Assembly (NCBI GenBank): GCA_024734555.1
Contig: JANPWX010000452.1
Coordinates: forward strand, 1,098,223-1,162,222
DNA: 64,000 nucleotides
DNA from: Trochalopteron elliotii
Taxonomy: Eukaryota; Chordata; Aves; Passeriformes; Leiothrichidae
Direction of reading: 5' to 3'
The notes beneath the pieces are model-generated. The model saw nothing but the letters and a program-made list of their open reading frames with translations, searched no databases and had not been told where the DNA came from. Numbering within the stretch: the stretch's first letter is position 1; each line of letters starts with the position of its first letter. This document shows, piece by piece, positions 1-13,770 of this stretch. The position numbers were made by a program, and so were the translations under genes.

Positions 1-3000
1 TTTTTTAGATGCTTGTGTAATCCATACAGAAAAGTGTGGGTAATGTAAAGAAGATATTCTTTTCTGTGGCATTATGCATGATAAAAGATGGCAAATAAAA
101 ATAAAGCCTGTCATTTATTAGACTCAGGAACGTCCAGCATCTTTTAAAAGGACACCAGAGACTGTATGGGAGGTTAAAAACACAGATGGATCTACCCAAA
201 CAAACTCTGCTAAACACTTTATCAGTCCCGACCTCCTCTGAATGACTGCCAGAAACAATAGCTGCACTTAGTGGCCGCCAGTGTATATAATAGCAAAAAT
301 ACTTTGCATAGTAAAAGCTTTACAACCTTTAGGGGAGAATTTCTTAAAGCTGCAGACCCTTCTCAGGTTATAAAGTTACTTCCTTAGCAGTCTTTTTTTG
401 TGTCTAGAACAACAGGAACATTTTATTTCATCCCTTTTCTTGTCAGTAACCCTTGGTTTGAATAACCATTTGAGATGACTTAATTTCACATAAACCCCTG
501 ATGAGAAATGTATAACTAGTCCAGGGTTTCTGCAGTACTCTAGTAGATATATGCTTCACACCGTGAATATTGGGGCAGGTAGCTTTGGAAATGCTGTTGG
601 TGTGTTCCTTCTGACTTTTCCTACAGCATGTTTATTCACCTCATTCTGTCTGTTTCTGTTCTACCATTCTTTCAGCACCCACAAGTCTGACTGTAATTCA
701 GATTGACACAGATCTGTATTCCTTCCAATGGCACAATGATCTGAGTGGAAACTCACAGAAATGGTACAGCAAAAGCGAGGGCTCTGCTGTGCTGCTGCCA
801 GCTGCTGCTGTGCCCTGGAGTTCCCAGTTGCTCCTCTGCAGTGTTCTGTGGACCACAGGCACAGCCCTGCAGGGATGGCTTGCTGTGGGGAAGATCCTCA
901 GCCATGAGGGATGAGAGAGACAGCAGCCATTCCCTGGAGCATTTCCCTGGGACAGCTGGCTTGTTCAATGTCATATAATGCTGTGGGCACTGTGCAGAGA
1001 AAATCAACAATTAAATCTACTTTGAAAGGCTCAAGGTAGCTTGGCAGGGAAAACAGTTGTGTTGCTGATACTGAAGGGCTTGTGGTAACCCAGGACTTCA
1101 TCAGGCAGCCAGGGTTTTATACACATTGCAGACCTGGATGGAAGTTCAGGCTTGCCTGTGTAATTACTTTTCTCTAGCTAGCTGCCTAGTCCCACAGGCC
1201 TTGGAGCATGAAATAAGAGTTCTGTTTACAGGCAGCATGCTGCTCACCCTTTTGGCACACAGAAATAGGGCAGCAGGACCAACAGGAACCAGAAATTACA
1301 AAGATCCCTCTTGGTAAACACCTATCCATCCCTACGTTGTGCTCTCCTGCAGAAACTGCTCTCCAGGGAGGTGTTGTTTCTGTGTGAGGGGGGCCATGGG
1401 ATAAGGGCCATAACACAGGAGAAAAGAGAGGATTCAGATGGATCCAAGAGGCTTGGGAGGTTTTGTGGTTGCTCCTGTAAGAAGGGACAGAGCTGTTCTT
1501 ACAAAAAGGGCTTATGTTCATATGTTTTACTATATCCACATGTACCCACTGTATGTATATACTTGGTTTCATTTGATAAGAGGGTGACAGAATCTGATGT
1601 GGTAGATAAGGTTCTGCATACAGCCTTGTGGATCCTGAGCTATCCTTCTGAACCCTCTGACCTGCTGAGTGTCACATGCTGGAAACAGAGCACCTCTTTC
1701 TTATCTTTTGTCTGGTCTGTCTGGGATCCCAAACACTGTGGGATGGAGAGCACTTCCTGCTCTGTTTGTGCAGCAGCTCTGCTTCATGCAGTGTGGTCCC
1801 TCTCAGCATGGGGATCTAGGAGGTACTGTAAACCAGAAACTAATAATGAGTCCTTTGACAAGAGCCTGGAGAAAGTGACAGTGGATTTAAATTCAATACT
1901 TACTGAGATTTTCATGGTTTAAATAGGGATGAAGTCTAAAATGAAACACTCTGGCTTTGAGCTAGTAACTGTCTTCTTGGAACATTTGCCTTGTCTGACA
2001 TGAATTTTGTTTACGGGCATCCTGGCTGAAACTGGAGTTTACCAGTAATGTGGAAAAAAAAAGAGAAGTGAAATATCTTACAGGTCTACTCTGTGCCCAA
2101 AGAATGAGAGCAGGAAATTAAAATGATTTTACAAGGGTTTGATTTCTGTATGTACCCAAAAACTAGCTTAGAAATAAATGATGAGGTTTAGGCTTCAAGC
2201 AATAAGATGCAATGGGCTTTTGTGGCTGCCTGTTTCATGGGTCTCTCAGCAATAAATGATTTCACACATTATACAAGTCTGGGAAAGTCATGCCTAGTGA
2301 AGTGAGATTCACTCAATAAATTGTTATTTATGGTTCTTATAGTGCCCAGAAAGTGCCAAGATTTCGAGTCCTCGATCTTTGCAGGAAGAGGTTATTTGTC
2401 AGCACAGAGTGTGATGCTCCCAAGTAGTGAGGAAACAACAGCAAAGTTCTGACTGGCAGCACTGTGAGGTTGCCCTGCTTAGATATGTGCAGTTAGTTTT
2501 GGGTATTTTTCCCCCCAATAAATTGATTATGTATTTTTTCTGCTTGAAAATTTGGTGAATAAATCCCTGCAACTATTTGCTCACCTTCAAAAATGAATGT
2601 GAATGTGGCAGTGACCTTTCAGAATTTTGCTTTCGTGAACAGTGAAGAAGGCAACAGGGGAACAAAAATAAGGATAAAGAAACTTGGAATAATAATAATA
2701 GTATCACAACTCTTAAAGAGATAACTTAAGGCTCCAATTCCTTTAAAATCTGCTGAAAGTACAGCTGATGTGGTATGCCTCATGCCAGCTCTAATCCCTG
2801 TCCTACTGGGAGCCTCTGTTTATGTTCCCAACTTTCTGCCTGTTCACCCCAGCTCTGGAATAGTCCTGTGCCTGCCAGCTGCAAAGGGGGAGCTGCTCTA
2901 GTGCCATCCTCTGGGGTTTGAAAGGCAGCAGATCCAAAACCAGTGGGGCCTGGAGCTCAGGAACATTGACCTTGCTGCAGGCACAAAGGTAGCAACAGAG

Positions 3001-6000
3001 AATAAATAGAAAGCAAACACTAGAAGAAAAGTATTTCTCTGCTTGTTTTAGTTTAATGCTGGGGAAACAAATTTGTGGACGTGTTTGCTGAGGAGGTGAT
3101 GTATCCTTGTGTGGGAGAACAGTCTCTTTGCCTTTTCCCCTGGATGTTTGGAGAGGGGAAAGGAAGGCCCTGGACATAGCAATGCCCTTTTGTTATAACC
3201 TCATTTTTTATAAATAAAAAACACTCTTGCTCTAATCCAGTATATTGGGAAGGACTCTGAGGATATTTTGCTTACATTTCACATATGGGTCCAGTCCAAT
3301 GCCAGCCACAGTCAGTGGGAGTGTTTGGATGAGGCTTGTTTTTTGCTATGGATCCAAATCCTCCAATATTCCTCTCAGCGGCCTTTTGAAATCTTCTGGG
3401 GCTGTGAAATGCTTCTATAGAGCCCCTGCTCTTGTAAAAGACAAAACAACTTTTCTTTGTTGAGAATTTTGGTTTTATATGAGATATTTCAGCTACTTCT
3501 CAGTGAAGCAGTAGCATGGACCTCAGGGAAAGCACCCTAACCCTACTCCTCACCCTTGGTGTTTTGTACTGCAGGAGGAATCTGTCTTCCAGCACAACTG
3601 TGGAAGGTCCAGGCGGATCCCAGACCTGACCAAAGGTTACAGGCTGGAGACAGAAACACTGACTAACACAGGACAGAGCATAAATATGTAAATAGTGGGG
3701 GAGTCATCCCACAGGCATGTCTCTGTTAACTCTGGAGCAAAAGGGGGGCAGAGTGTACTTGTATTCAAGGGCAAAGGCTTTCAGAGCACACAGCAGCCTT
3801 TCCCTATTCTCACGCACAGCCACAGCTCAGGGCTGTCTGTGCTGTGCCCAGAATGTTCAGGGAGTGGTGATGCTTCTCCTCATGTCTGAATCTGTTGTTT
3901 TGGGGCCACGCTAGGAACTGGCAGCAAGAGCTGAGAGGTAGCCTGCTCCCCATTTCTCAGTGCCTACCTAGAAAACATCCTTTAATCTAGCAGCCAAAAT
4001 CATAGCGTGATCTTGTAGCTCAAGTTAAAATATGCAAATTTAAATAAGAGATAAGTGGCAATGTTCTAGTTGTAAATCATTGCTCCTCAGTCCAATAGCA
4101 ACGTCAAGTGGAAAAGCAAGAACAGCTAAACTCTGGGGCAGATTACCAAAGTTTAAGTTCATTCTCTGTTTCCTTATTGTTCCATTTTTATTAACAAAAG
4201 TAGGATTTAACTCTTACAAACGAATCATGGCCGTGACAGGTCTGAAAAGCTTCACCAACTGCGTGGGAATGCTCCTTTCCAGTAGCTGTCATCTTGTAAC
4301 ACTTCTAAAATCTGCCAACCTGCAGCTTAAAAGGTAAAAACACATGTATTAGCACAGAGAGAATTGTCCTTAGTAAACAGATGTGAGCTTTGGCCAGCAA
4401 TAAAGGCTTCCTTTACTTTCCCCGTCACAAAAACCTCCAGAAAAAGAAAGGTGAGAGAAATTTGACAACAAATACATGCCAGAAAACAGCTTGTGAGGGA
4501 GAATTTACTGCTGCGAGTCATTGACTGCTCTGTACCATTTCTGAGCACAGGCTACGGGGTCTTGGTAGCTTTTAATTATTAATTGTGCATTAAAGAAGAT
4601 GTTTGGAGATGCAAACTACTGCACCTGTGAAATATGTAATAGCTCACAGATCTTCTGTCTAAACCCAGGAGAAGTATGGATGGCTGACATTTCTTCTGGT
4701 GTATTTTTATCCAAAGAACTTGAAGTGCTATCTTAATACTTTTAGGATTATTGTGCTTGTCTGGTCTGATATGCTGAAGACAAGCTAAAGAATTTCTTTC
4801 ACTAATTTCTGCAGTGGAAGGAATGAGCCCTTGTATAATTATCCAGTGTGCAGTCATGTCTGGTAGACAGAATTTATTCTACAGCAAAAACATCCATTTC
4901 TCATGTATGTAACCAGAGAGTTTCTGTTTCCTCCAGTGAGAGCCAGAGCAGCCCCTGCTGAGGGGGCTAGCAGAGCTGTCTTCCAAGATTCTTGACAGAC
5001 ATTTTGCACTTTACTCCCACTTTTCAAGAGGTAATTATATTTTGTACCACTTGGATTACTTTCTCCAGCAGTTAGATTGTGTGATGGCTGATGCCAACAA
5101 AACAGCTGTACAAGGAGAGCAGGAAAATGTGTGTCAGGCAAAAGGGACAGACCAAGAAAGAAAATGAACATTTGAAGTCTCTGGCCTGTTTAATATTCCA
5201 CAGTGCCAGAGAAAACAACCTGATAGTGACATTTTTAATGTGCAGTAAACTCCAATGGCATTTTTAATATGCCATGTCCCAAGAAGGATAGAGCTTGTAT
5301 AATTTTCCTTTTCTTCCTTCCCTCTTCCCTACTTTCCAGTGGTATTTATTTATGTCACTCCAGACCTTGGACAATGCTCTGCAGTGGGAAAACATCATTT
5401 TTCCACTTTCAATTTGTGCAAAAAAAATTCTCTCTCCCTTCCCCATGAAAGGAAATGGGATATGAAGACGACCATGCTGCTTGGTAATTCCCTTCTGGAT
5501 TGCTTATTGGCACAAGAAGGCAGTAAATTGCAACAAATCTGAAAGCCCCAGTGTGAGCAAGGACTGGTGAGAGCAAAGATCCCAGTGTGGAAAGAACAAG
5601 GAGTTAACTCTCCTCTGGAGCATCTGTGTTGAGACCACTTTTGTTCTGGATTTGTGCTAACAGATTGTCTTGCAGGAAAGGGATTGGATAACTCTGTGGA
5701 TACAAAGGATAATTTCACACTTGGAAATATTGGGTTTGTTTAATCTTGCAGCCACCTGACAAAGCTTGGGCAGGTAGCCGATGTGTCAAAGCAATGACTT
5801 TTTTCCCCAAATCCCATTTTCTTGAAAAGGCAAGTCCTCATTCTGTAGGGCACTTTGCATGTCTCTTCCTCCAGGGGCTTTCATGTGCCTTGCTTACACA
5901 CAAGTATTACAGGAGCAAAAAAAAATACCTTTGTTAATACCACATTCCCCTTTAATCAACTGTTCTCTGCTTTCTTTCAAATTAAATACTTCAAAGCTAC

Positions 6001-9000
6001 TTTCTGAGAGAGAGCTCTCCTAACAGTGTTCTCTGCTCTGCAGCTCTCAGCTCCATGGGATGCAGCCTTGATCTTTGCACGAGCCAGGGCTGAGCTTTAC
6101 AAGTTATGTGTGGAACCCCACACTGTCACTTGGGTGTTCCCAAAAGGTGGGGGCTGGTTCTGAAAATGCAGCTCTTACTGAACTAAAATCTGGTAAATGA
6201 TGTCATTTTTGGAGATTTTTGCAAAATTTGGACGAAAACCAAAAAGAAAGCTTCCTGTATAGTCAGAATGAACCTGCACTTACTTCTTTGATATGTCCTA
6301 ATGAGGTGTTTAATTACCAAACACTGAAAATCTGAACTACTTTATGTGTCTGAAAAATTCCATTGGCTTTAAAAAAAGAACTTCTGAGGGCACATCATCT
6401 TCCATGGTGCCCATCTGTGTTAAGCTTTGGGAACATGTTCAGTCAGGGTCAGTGATGGATCCATGCTGGTAGGGTAAAACAGCAAAAACCTGGAGAGAAT
6501 GTTGCACACTAAAGCTGAAGGGGATGGATATGGCCAGGGAAGAGTTTATCAATGAAGATGTTGCCCACTCAGTTTTCTGTCAAATACGAGAAGGAGGGAC
6601 CAGAAAAGGAACACAGGTGATGATGCAAAATGTTGGGCAAGTCTGCTCCATGGACTGTGCTCGTTGACACTGCAGTAAACCATGGTTCTGTTAACCAAAG
6701 TCAGGGAAAACAATTCCAGAAACAAGGTTGGAACCTTTGATTCATCATAAAAAATCTCCTACTAGGAATCATCAATAGCACAAAGGCATTGCTGCCTGTG
6801 CTCTCCATAACTCCCTTTCAGTAGTCACTGGACCTGTCCCAAAATGAAGTGTGTCACTGGTGCCCCACTGAAAAGGAACTGCAGCACTGCTTTTGCCAGA
6901 CAGGTGAGGACATACTGGGAAGCTTTTATGAGAGTTTTACAAGTGTGGCTGTTCTCCTGCTGACCTGTAGAAAGCACCAGATAAAACCTGAAATGCGGCT
7001 TGTTACTTGTAAAAGAAGTCTTGGGTTTGGGTTTAGCTGCTTTTTGTGGGCCAAAACTGCCATTTGAGTGGTGTGAAGGTTACACAGATTCACTCTTTGA
7101 GCTGTAAGCATAGTTAAAAGATTTTGCAAAGGACAATAACTGATAATTGGGCTGATGTGATGTGGAAAATATGCATTTCCTTCTCAGTCTCAGTGCCCCC
7201 CTCTCCCTGCCAGTGTTATCACTTGTTTGCATTCCATGAGATATCACAAAGGTCACTTGCAGCAAATATGTCAGCATTCAAGTTAGGGGAGCCACTGTGC
7301 TTGGACTGTGCCCTTCACCCCTGCAAAAGCAAAGTTTGGTTCTCACTTCTGCCTCAGGTGCTGCTGGCCAGGTGTGGGGAGCCTGGCTCAGGAGGAGCAG
7401 ATGGACCTGGAGCCCAAGGGCACAGGGTGCAGTGACAGCACTGCTGGGCTGGCAAAGCAATCACCCACCCTGGGAAGTGCTCACTTGTTGAGCAAGGTTC
7501 TTGCTTTGTCAACCTCCTGTGCAGAGTGAGGGATTTTCACCTGCATCAGGACTGACTTGTTACCTCACTGGTGGTAATACCTGTGACTATATGTGAAGTC
7601 TGGGTAAGGGGTGTTTCAGCCCATAACAGACAGGGGAGGTCTGTTGTGTGTGCTTTAGGGAGCTCTTTACCCAGGGCCAGAGGTTGACTGTAGCAATAAT
7701 TCTTGCTGTGTGTGATGATTAAGTTGTGAAATGTCCAGAACTGGCTGCTGAATTTGAGATGGGCCAAATGGACCTGGCTCACCATGATCCTCGCATGAAT
7801 TGTGCGTGTTCCCATCCACCATCACATTTACACTGGAGAATTCCTAATTTTATTCAAACACTAGGAGCAGAGCCTTCCATTGGCAGGTCTCCTGTGCCAT
7901 CAAGAGAAGAAGTATCCTAAAATATGCACAGATTTGTCTGTGTTTCCTGAAAAGAAGGATATCAGGTACTGATCAGAGATACAATATTAGCTGCATACTT
8001 TAGACCAACTACTAAAGACCTCTGGTGGTGACTCTAAGTTCACCTCTTATTAAGTGTTTGCTATATAAAATAAATCACAAAGCAAAATGTTAGTCTGGCT
8101 TTTACAGCCCAGACTCATGCAATTTTCCATGTAATATAAACCCACTATTTTGACTTTAAACATCTTATTGATTAGTCTAGAGAAATCAGATTTATTAACA
8201 GGAAATTCAGCAACTTCAGAACTCTCTTTTAGGTCACATATGCAACCATCCTAAACTTCCTGAAGACACCCAAATTTTCACAGATTCACTTGAAGGTCAA
8301 GTGAGGAGAAGTGCTTGGTAGCAGCTGGGGAGTCCTCCTCCTTGAGTACCCCTACACAGAGCTGGACCCTTTACAGAAGGATTCTGCCACAGGGAGTTCT
8401 CAATCCAGGATGTTCAAATCTAATTATTTGACTTTAAAAATAAATTACATTCTTAAAATTAAAAAAATGATTAATAATACATTACCATGAAACTACGATA
8501 TTTATTAGCTTCAAAAATTACAGTCTCTAGTTCCAAACCACCTTAGAAAGGTTTGAAGGAATCTCTGTAGTTTGCCCAGCCCCTGAAGGGCTTCTAGAAA
8601 AGTAAAAAATTATTCAAATTTCCAAAGCTTCAACATGCCCTGCTGATGAGAGGCTGCCTTTGCAGCAGCCTCTCCCACAGCAGTCATGGAATTTGTGGTT
8701 CAGAAGGTGTTATCATGTCTTGAGGGCTGGTCTGATTAAAACAGAAGTGGGGAAATAAAGGTCTTTGAGGCTTCATTTCAGCAAAGTATTTCAGCACAAT
8801 GAAAGTAAATTAAGGCTGAAACTTCTGCTGAAATACTGTGTTGAATCAAAGCCTAAAAGTAATTTGCCTGTCCCCTCATGCTTTAATTGGTGAGGCGAGG
8901 CATGAACTGATCCTAACTCCTGCTGCTCTGTAATCATTGGAAATAATTATTTTATTAGTGCCCAGATAATTTACTGGATTAGAATTAGTTTGGGTCAAAC

Positions 9001-9539
9001 AACAATATGTTAAGCCCAAATTCTGATGTTTGGTTTGGTTATACTCTTTGTCCTCTCAGGTACAGGTAAATGTATTTGTTGTGGAGGACACTTTTCAGTT
9101 TGAGAATTATTCCTGATAAAACGGTGGGTTTGTGTCTGTCTGCTTAGCAGCAGTGGCTGAAGTGTAGAGCATTGGTTATATTTGATTTCCATCTGTGCCA
9201 CCAATGGGTTTTGAGCTCCTGTCACCTTCAGCTGTCCTGGTGTGTGACCTTCCCTCCTGCAGCCCCTCTCAGCATCTCTGGTACTGACAGAGGAGGGGCA
9301 ATTGCCATCAGACAGCCTCATGTCCTTCCATCTGCCTAGAGCAACTGGGAAGAACAAGTTTCACCTTGGCACCTAATAAATTTGGCTGCATGTGTGGGGT
9401 GGCTTTAGTCATGTTCATATTAAATAGTTTTCACAGGTCCGTGCATTGTTCAGCCCAGCCAGTCACTGTCTTGTCCCTTAATTTTACATCCTGGCCCCTT
9501 TGCCCTCAGTTTCCTTTTCACCTGCTCATCAGGTTCATT

Positions 9540-9658
9540 TTGTCTCCCTCCCCTCCCAGGTCGACCTCCCAGATCTTAATTGTACCCCCTTGCATTTCAT
9601 TCAGCCTCTTCCCTCCCTTCCTTTCCTTTTCTTCTCTTCCCTTCCCTCAGGTTCCCTG
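9540..9658 (+). repeat. Pyrimidine-rich tract
   Basis: About 120 bases are nearly all C and T, densest at 9604-9650, ending in a CAG. It is a low-complexity tract with no known exon after it. Confidence 0.6.
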
Positions 9659-9982
9659 CAGGAAGATGATCTCTTTCTCCCAGAGGAGCCTTCATTTCTC
9701 AGTGTAGCCCAAGGCTACAAAGGGAGGTCTTGCTTAGTGCTAACCATTTATTCTGAAGAAATTAGCAGCTAAATAAGTCTCTTTTTTAGTATGCACAAAA
9801 GATATTTTTTTAAGATGGCATCTAACATAGCCAAAGCAGAGTGAGTTTAGACATCACTAGGTAGGAGTCCTTGGCACACAGGACACTCTGTCCTTCACAA
9901 AAAAGGTGCAGCAAAGATGTTTAATGTAACAAAATAATGTATAATTTCATTTGCTTTTGGAACAAACTGATCTGATGTCAAG

Positions 9983-10046
9983 CAAGGGGGAATTGGATCA
10001 GTTGATCTCCTGAGGTTTCTTCCTACCTGAATTACATTGATTCTAT
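9983..10046 (+). mobile_element. CR1 LINE 3'-end fragment, sense orientation
   Basis: The motif order 'ttggatcag..gatctcctgaggt' then 'ttcctacctgaatta' and 'attgattctat' is the degraded 3' end of avian CR1 elements, which normally finish in an ATTCTATG-type 8-mer repeat. Only about 60 bases remain. Recognition is from memory of the family. Confidence 0.7.
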
Positions 10047-13000
10047 ATAACTTTGCTTTAAATTGGAAACCAAAATGTTTATCCAGAGGCAGACACACAA
10101 GTTCAAAAACATCAGTGAAAACAAGTCAAATTTTAAATCCATATTATGTGAAAATAGTGTCTTACAAATGCAAGCAATCCTATAAACAGGGAGGTATCCC
10201 AGAGCCATCGAGGATTGCAGGCCTTATGAGGTAGTTCTTCTTGTTCAAAAAGCTGCAAAAACATGCAATTTTTTTGATTTGAGTCAAAAGACAGGAATTG
10301 AATTTTTTTTCCCCCTTTAAACATCTTAGAAGTGGTAACAGAGAAACAGCAATAATTTTGTATAGGGAGAAACACTGTCGTGTCTGATAGTTTTATACTG
10401 GCTGGAAAACTGGAGATGTCCTGCACCATTATAGCAAATGAACTCTTGGATTCTTATTTTATTCCTCTCTGCCCTTTTTAGTGAATAGTTGGTGGTATGT
10501 GGGCTAACCAAAAATGTACTCTCACAGCACAGAGCCCCAGGAATGAAGGACAAACCACTGATGTGGGGACTCAGGGGGCCTCAGGAGCAGAGCACCTGGG
10601 GATCAGGGGTAGTTCTGGAGCTGAGCACCCACACTTTGGAGCAGGGAGAAGCAGTAACATGACCCCATTACCACCCAGCTTTTCCATGGCCAGGGATACT
10701 CAAGGGCTCACTTCAAAAGCTGACCTGCAGGAATGCTGCAGGAGCTCATTGCAGACAGGTGTTTGAAGACTCACTTTTGACACTTAAAAGTTTTAATTTA
10801 TATTTTGTCCCTGATGCTATTATTTAGTCTTATCAACCTGATTAATAATGCTGCTCTTATTTATTCTTATGCACCCAGAGAATACTTTTCTTTATTTTTT
10901 CAGAGCCTTAGAGAGCACTGTATCTGGCACAGCAGATTACTGCTCCAAATTACTGCCAGCACAGCAACAGCAGTTCTGCCTGCACTTCATCTCCACCGAA
11001 AATGTATCAGTCTGCCACGGTTTTTATTTCCACTTGCCCTTTACTTGATGCTTTTTAAGTTTTTCTACTTTGTCCTTTCCATCTCTGCAGCCTGTATGTG
11101 TTGGAGGGGAGATGGCTGAGTCCATGGCCTGTAGCCTTTCCCCAGAGTCCTTTACAGAGCCCTCTGCAAACCTCTCAAACTGTTTTATCTTGCAGAGTTG
11201 TCACAGACCTCTGTCTCTGTCAGAGTCTGGAGTTAATCCAGGATCAGGAGAGGCATGGAAGGGTGTAGGAGAGACATGTCAGGGATCTGTTTTTGCTACA
11301 CAGCTCGTCAGTGGCCCAAGGGTGGGAGCTGTCCCAGAAAAGGAGGACCATGGCCTGTGATGAGGAGACATCTGAGTGTGTAATACCCATGTGAGTCAAG
11401 GGATTACACCTGGGAAGGACAGAGCCTCCAGACTCCAACCTCAAGTGGGAGGAAGCTCTCCTGAGCAGACAAGGGATGTGTGTCAGGGAGGTAACTCAGT
11501 GGTTGTGGGCTGGAGCATGAATGTGTCAACAGGGCAGATGAAAGGCTTCAGCAAATGTGGCCAGAGCAACATCATTTAATCAGCAGGAAGAAATGAGGAA
11601 CGTGAAAAGGTTGTGGAAAAATAAACAGTGGAAACACTTTTTTGTGAATTTACATTTTTGGCTACGTTTGTCAATGTGAGGAAGCCTGGAGCCCAGATTC
11701 AGTGAGTTGGTCCCAGTCCAGGCCACGGTCCAGAGCACTGGCACAGCACAGAGCTGGCACCAGCCCAGGGTGACAGAGCTGCTGTGTGGCTTGGCCCTGC
11801 ATGGAAGGGGTGGCCTCCCTCCTGGCTGGGAAAGCTTGTCTGTCCCTCAGGGGAAGTGGAGAATGGGAAGGGATATTCTCGCCTTCTCCTTCAATGGAAA
11901 TGCCAAACTGACTGTGGAGGTGCATTTGAATAGTGAGGTGGGATCAGGGAGCCAAATCAGCAAGTGGTTGTCTGTGCTAGGGGCTTAATCCTGGATTTGG
12001 GAGATGCTCAGTGTGTGAGGCTCCCTTGGGTGGGTGAGAAGTTCTAGGTGTGGGGAGAGAAGTGGGAAGGAATATGACTGTTGGCTATTGTTAGAAAGAA
12101 AAGAGACTTATCAAGGGTATTTGTGGAATATTTCCATTGTGAGTAGAAGGTGTAACTGAACATGACTTCAGCAGTTTGAGAGAGCTGGTGACTTGCAGTG
12201 TCCAACAAGCCACACTCCTTGAAACAAACACAGCCAGCACCGACATCCCAGCCAGGGCAGTGTCCATCCCTTGCCCAACAGCTTGTCCTTCTCAGAGTGT
12301 GCTGATTGTGCTGTGGTAAGACACGGATACAGCCTAAGCTTGGGGCTATTTGTTGGTTGGCCAACCCAGAAATTGCTACCAGACATTCTCCCTATCTAAA
12401 GAACAGAAAAGGTTCTTGTTAAGTCACAGTCATTTGCTTTTTGATGTAGACTTTAACTGTGGGCAGTCCCCAGAATTCAGCTGAGTCACAGCTATGTCTG
12501 AAATTCTGGTGCCTCAGCTCTTAGTCTGAACTTGTGTCTTCCCTGCCAGCAACACAACAAGGAAAAGGTTCAGTGTGCTATCATGAGAAAATGATTTGGG
12601 AAACAAAATTGCCCAGAGGAATATAAATCAACTTGGAGTGGGAAAGAAGCAATGTTATATTTTGCCTGTAACATGATAAAGGCTCTCTTCAAGAGAAATC
12701 TGTCATTAAGAAATGTCTCAATATACTTGTATAATCTTGTATTACTTACAAGAAGATCAAACACTGAAGGCTTTTTTAAATCTAGTGAATAAAAAGCATA
12801 GAGGGAACCAAAACCTTGGCAAATTCCAAATCACTTTTTTACAAGATGACAACCATGGAATTAAAGAAGTTTTTTCCAGTAGAACAACAGCTAGAACATT
12901 ATGCAGCGTTCCTGTAAAACTGCACAGACCAAATGGAAAAGCTCACTCTCCAAACCAACTCTCTGGAGCTGCCCTAGAGTATTAAAAGTGAAAATATTTG

Positions 13001-13544
13001 GAAAATCTAACTATGACTATTCTGTTGCTTTACTTTGTGTGCTTTGCACACCTTAAAGAAAATAAACCATCTGACCTTACTGCTTAATTCTCATAAACAA
13101 GAACAGTTGGATAATGTGTGGGTTGCACATTTTGAAATGAAAAACTGGAGCAGACTTGATCTCCCAGGGTAGGCCTTTCTATTTTTACTTTACTAAACAT
13201 GCTTCTCATCAATAATATCCCTTGAAAAGGTTCTGAATTCTATTTCAGAGATTTAGGCTGAGAGGTAAGGTAAAATCTATCACCTTTGAATTTTACCTTC
13301 CAAACGGTGAAATTTCACTGAAGTGGAAGGTGTGTATCCATTCTAAATATGAATCTTTCCAGCTAGGGCAGAGACACAGGCACTTTGTACAAGCAGGAGT
13401 TTGGTGACAGCTGTGGGAGTCCGGCAGAGGGGTGTCCAGGAGGGATGGGCAGCAGGAGATTCTGGGGGCTGAAAACTTGAAATGTTTCACGGGGATGAGA
13501 TGTTCCACACGGAAAGATTTCCTGAGGCTGAATCTGAAGAGCTG

Positions 13545-13770
13545 TGTGCGGAATCCTAAAGGACAGAGGCTGAGGTGCTGGCAGGGCAGAGCTGGGCGCT
13601 GCCGCAGGACGCCCCCACCGCGGCTGCTCCCCGTGCCCTGCTCCGCCCTGCCCCAGCCGGCTCCGGACAGCTCGGGAAGAGATTCCGGTGTCCCCGGCTG
13701 GAGCCTGAAGCCTCCCCCAGCGTGGGAATAGCACGCACAAGAGGATGCAGGGGCTGATTTACGTCACAGC
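13545..13770. promoter_or_regulatory. Isolated CpG-dense patch with CRE-like site
   Basis: Roughly 16 or more CpG dinucleotides fall within about 220 bases, while the surrounding kilobases have almost none. A CREB-type site (TTACGTCA, reverse complement TGACGTAA) lies at 13759-13766. It sits about 1.7 kb before a DENND2B exon, so an internal promoter or enhancer is possible. No coding exon was recognised in it. The function is inferred from composition only. Confidence 0.4.

Noticed and set aside
1311..1922. 203-codon open frame on + in the left part
   Set aside because: No family resemblance, poor codon texture, and it lies in presumed intron. Long frames by chance are expected in 64 kb over six frames.
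3574..3633. Possible exon after TTTTGTACTGCAG with open frame EESVFQHNCGRSRRIPDLTK
   Set aside because: No recognised similarity to DENND2B and a weak donor (GTTACA).
9604..9771. Strong pyrimidine tract plus AG followed by about 40 open codons (QEDDLFLPEEPSF)
   Set aside because: Looks like an acceptor, but there is no matching donor, the frame ends in a stop, and the peptide fits no DENND2B segment I recall.
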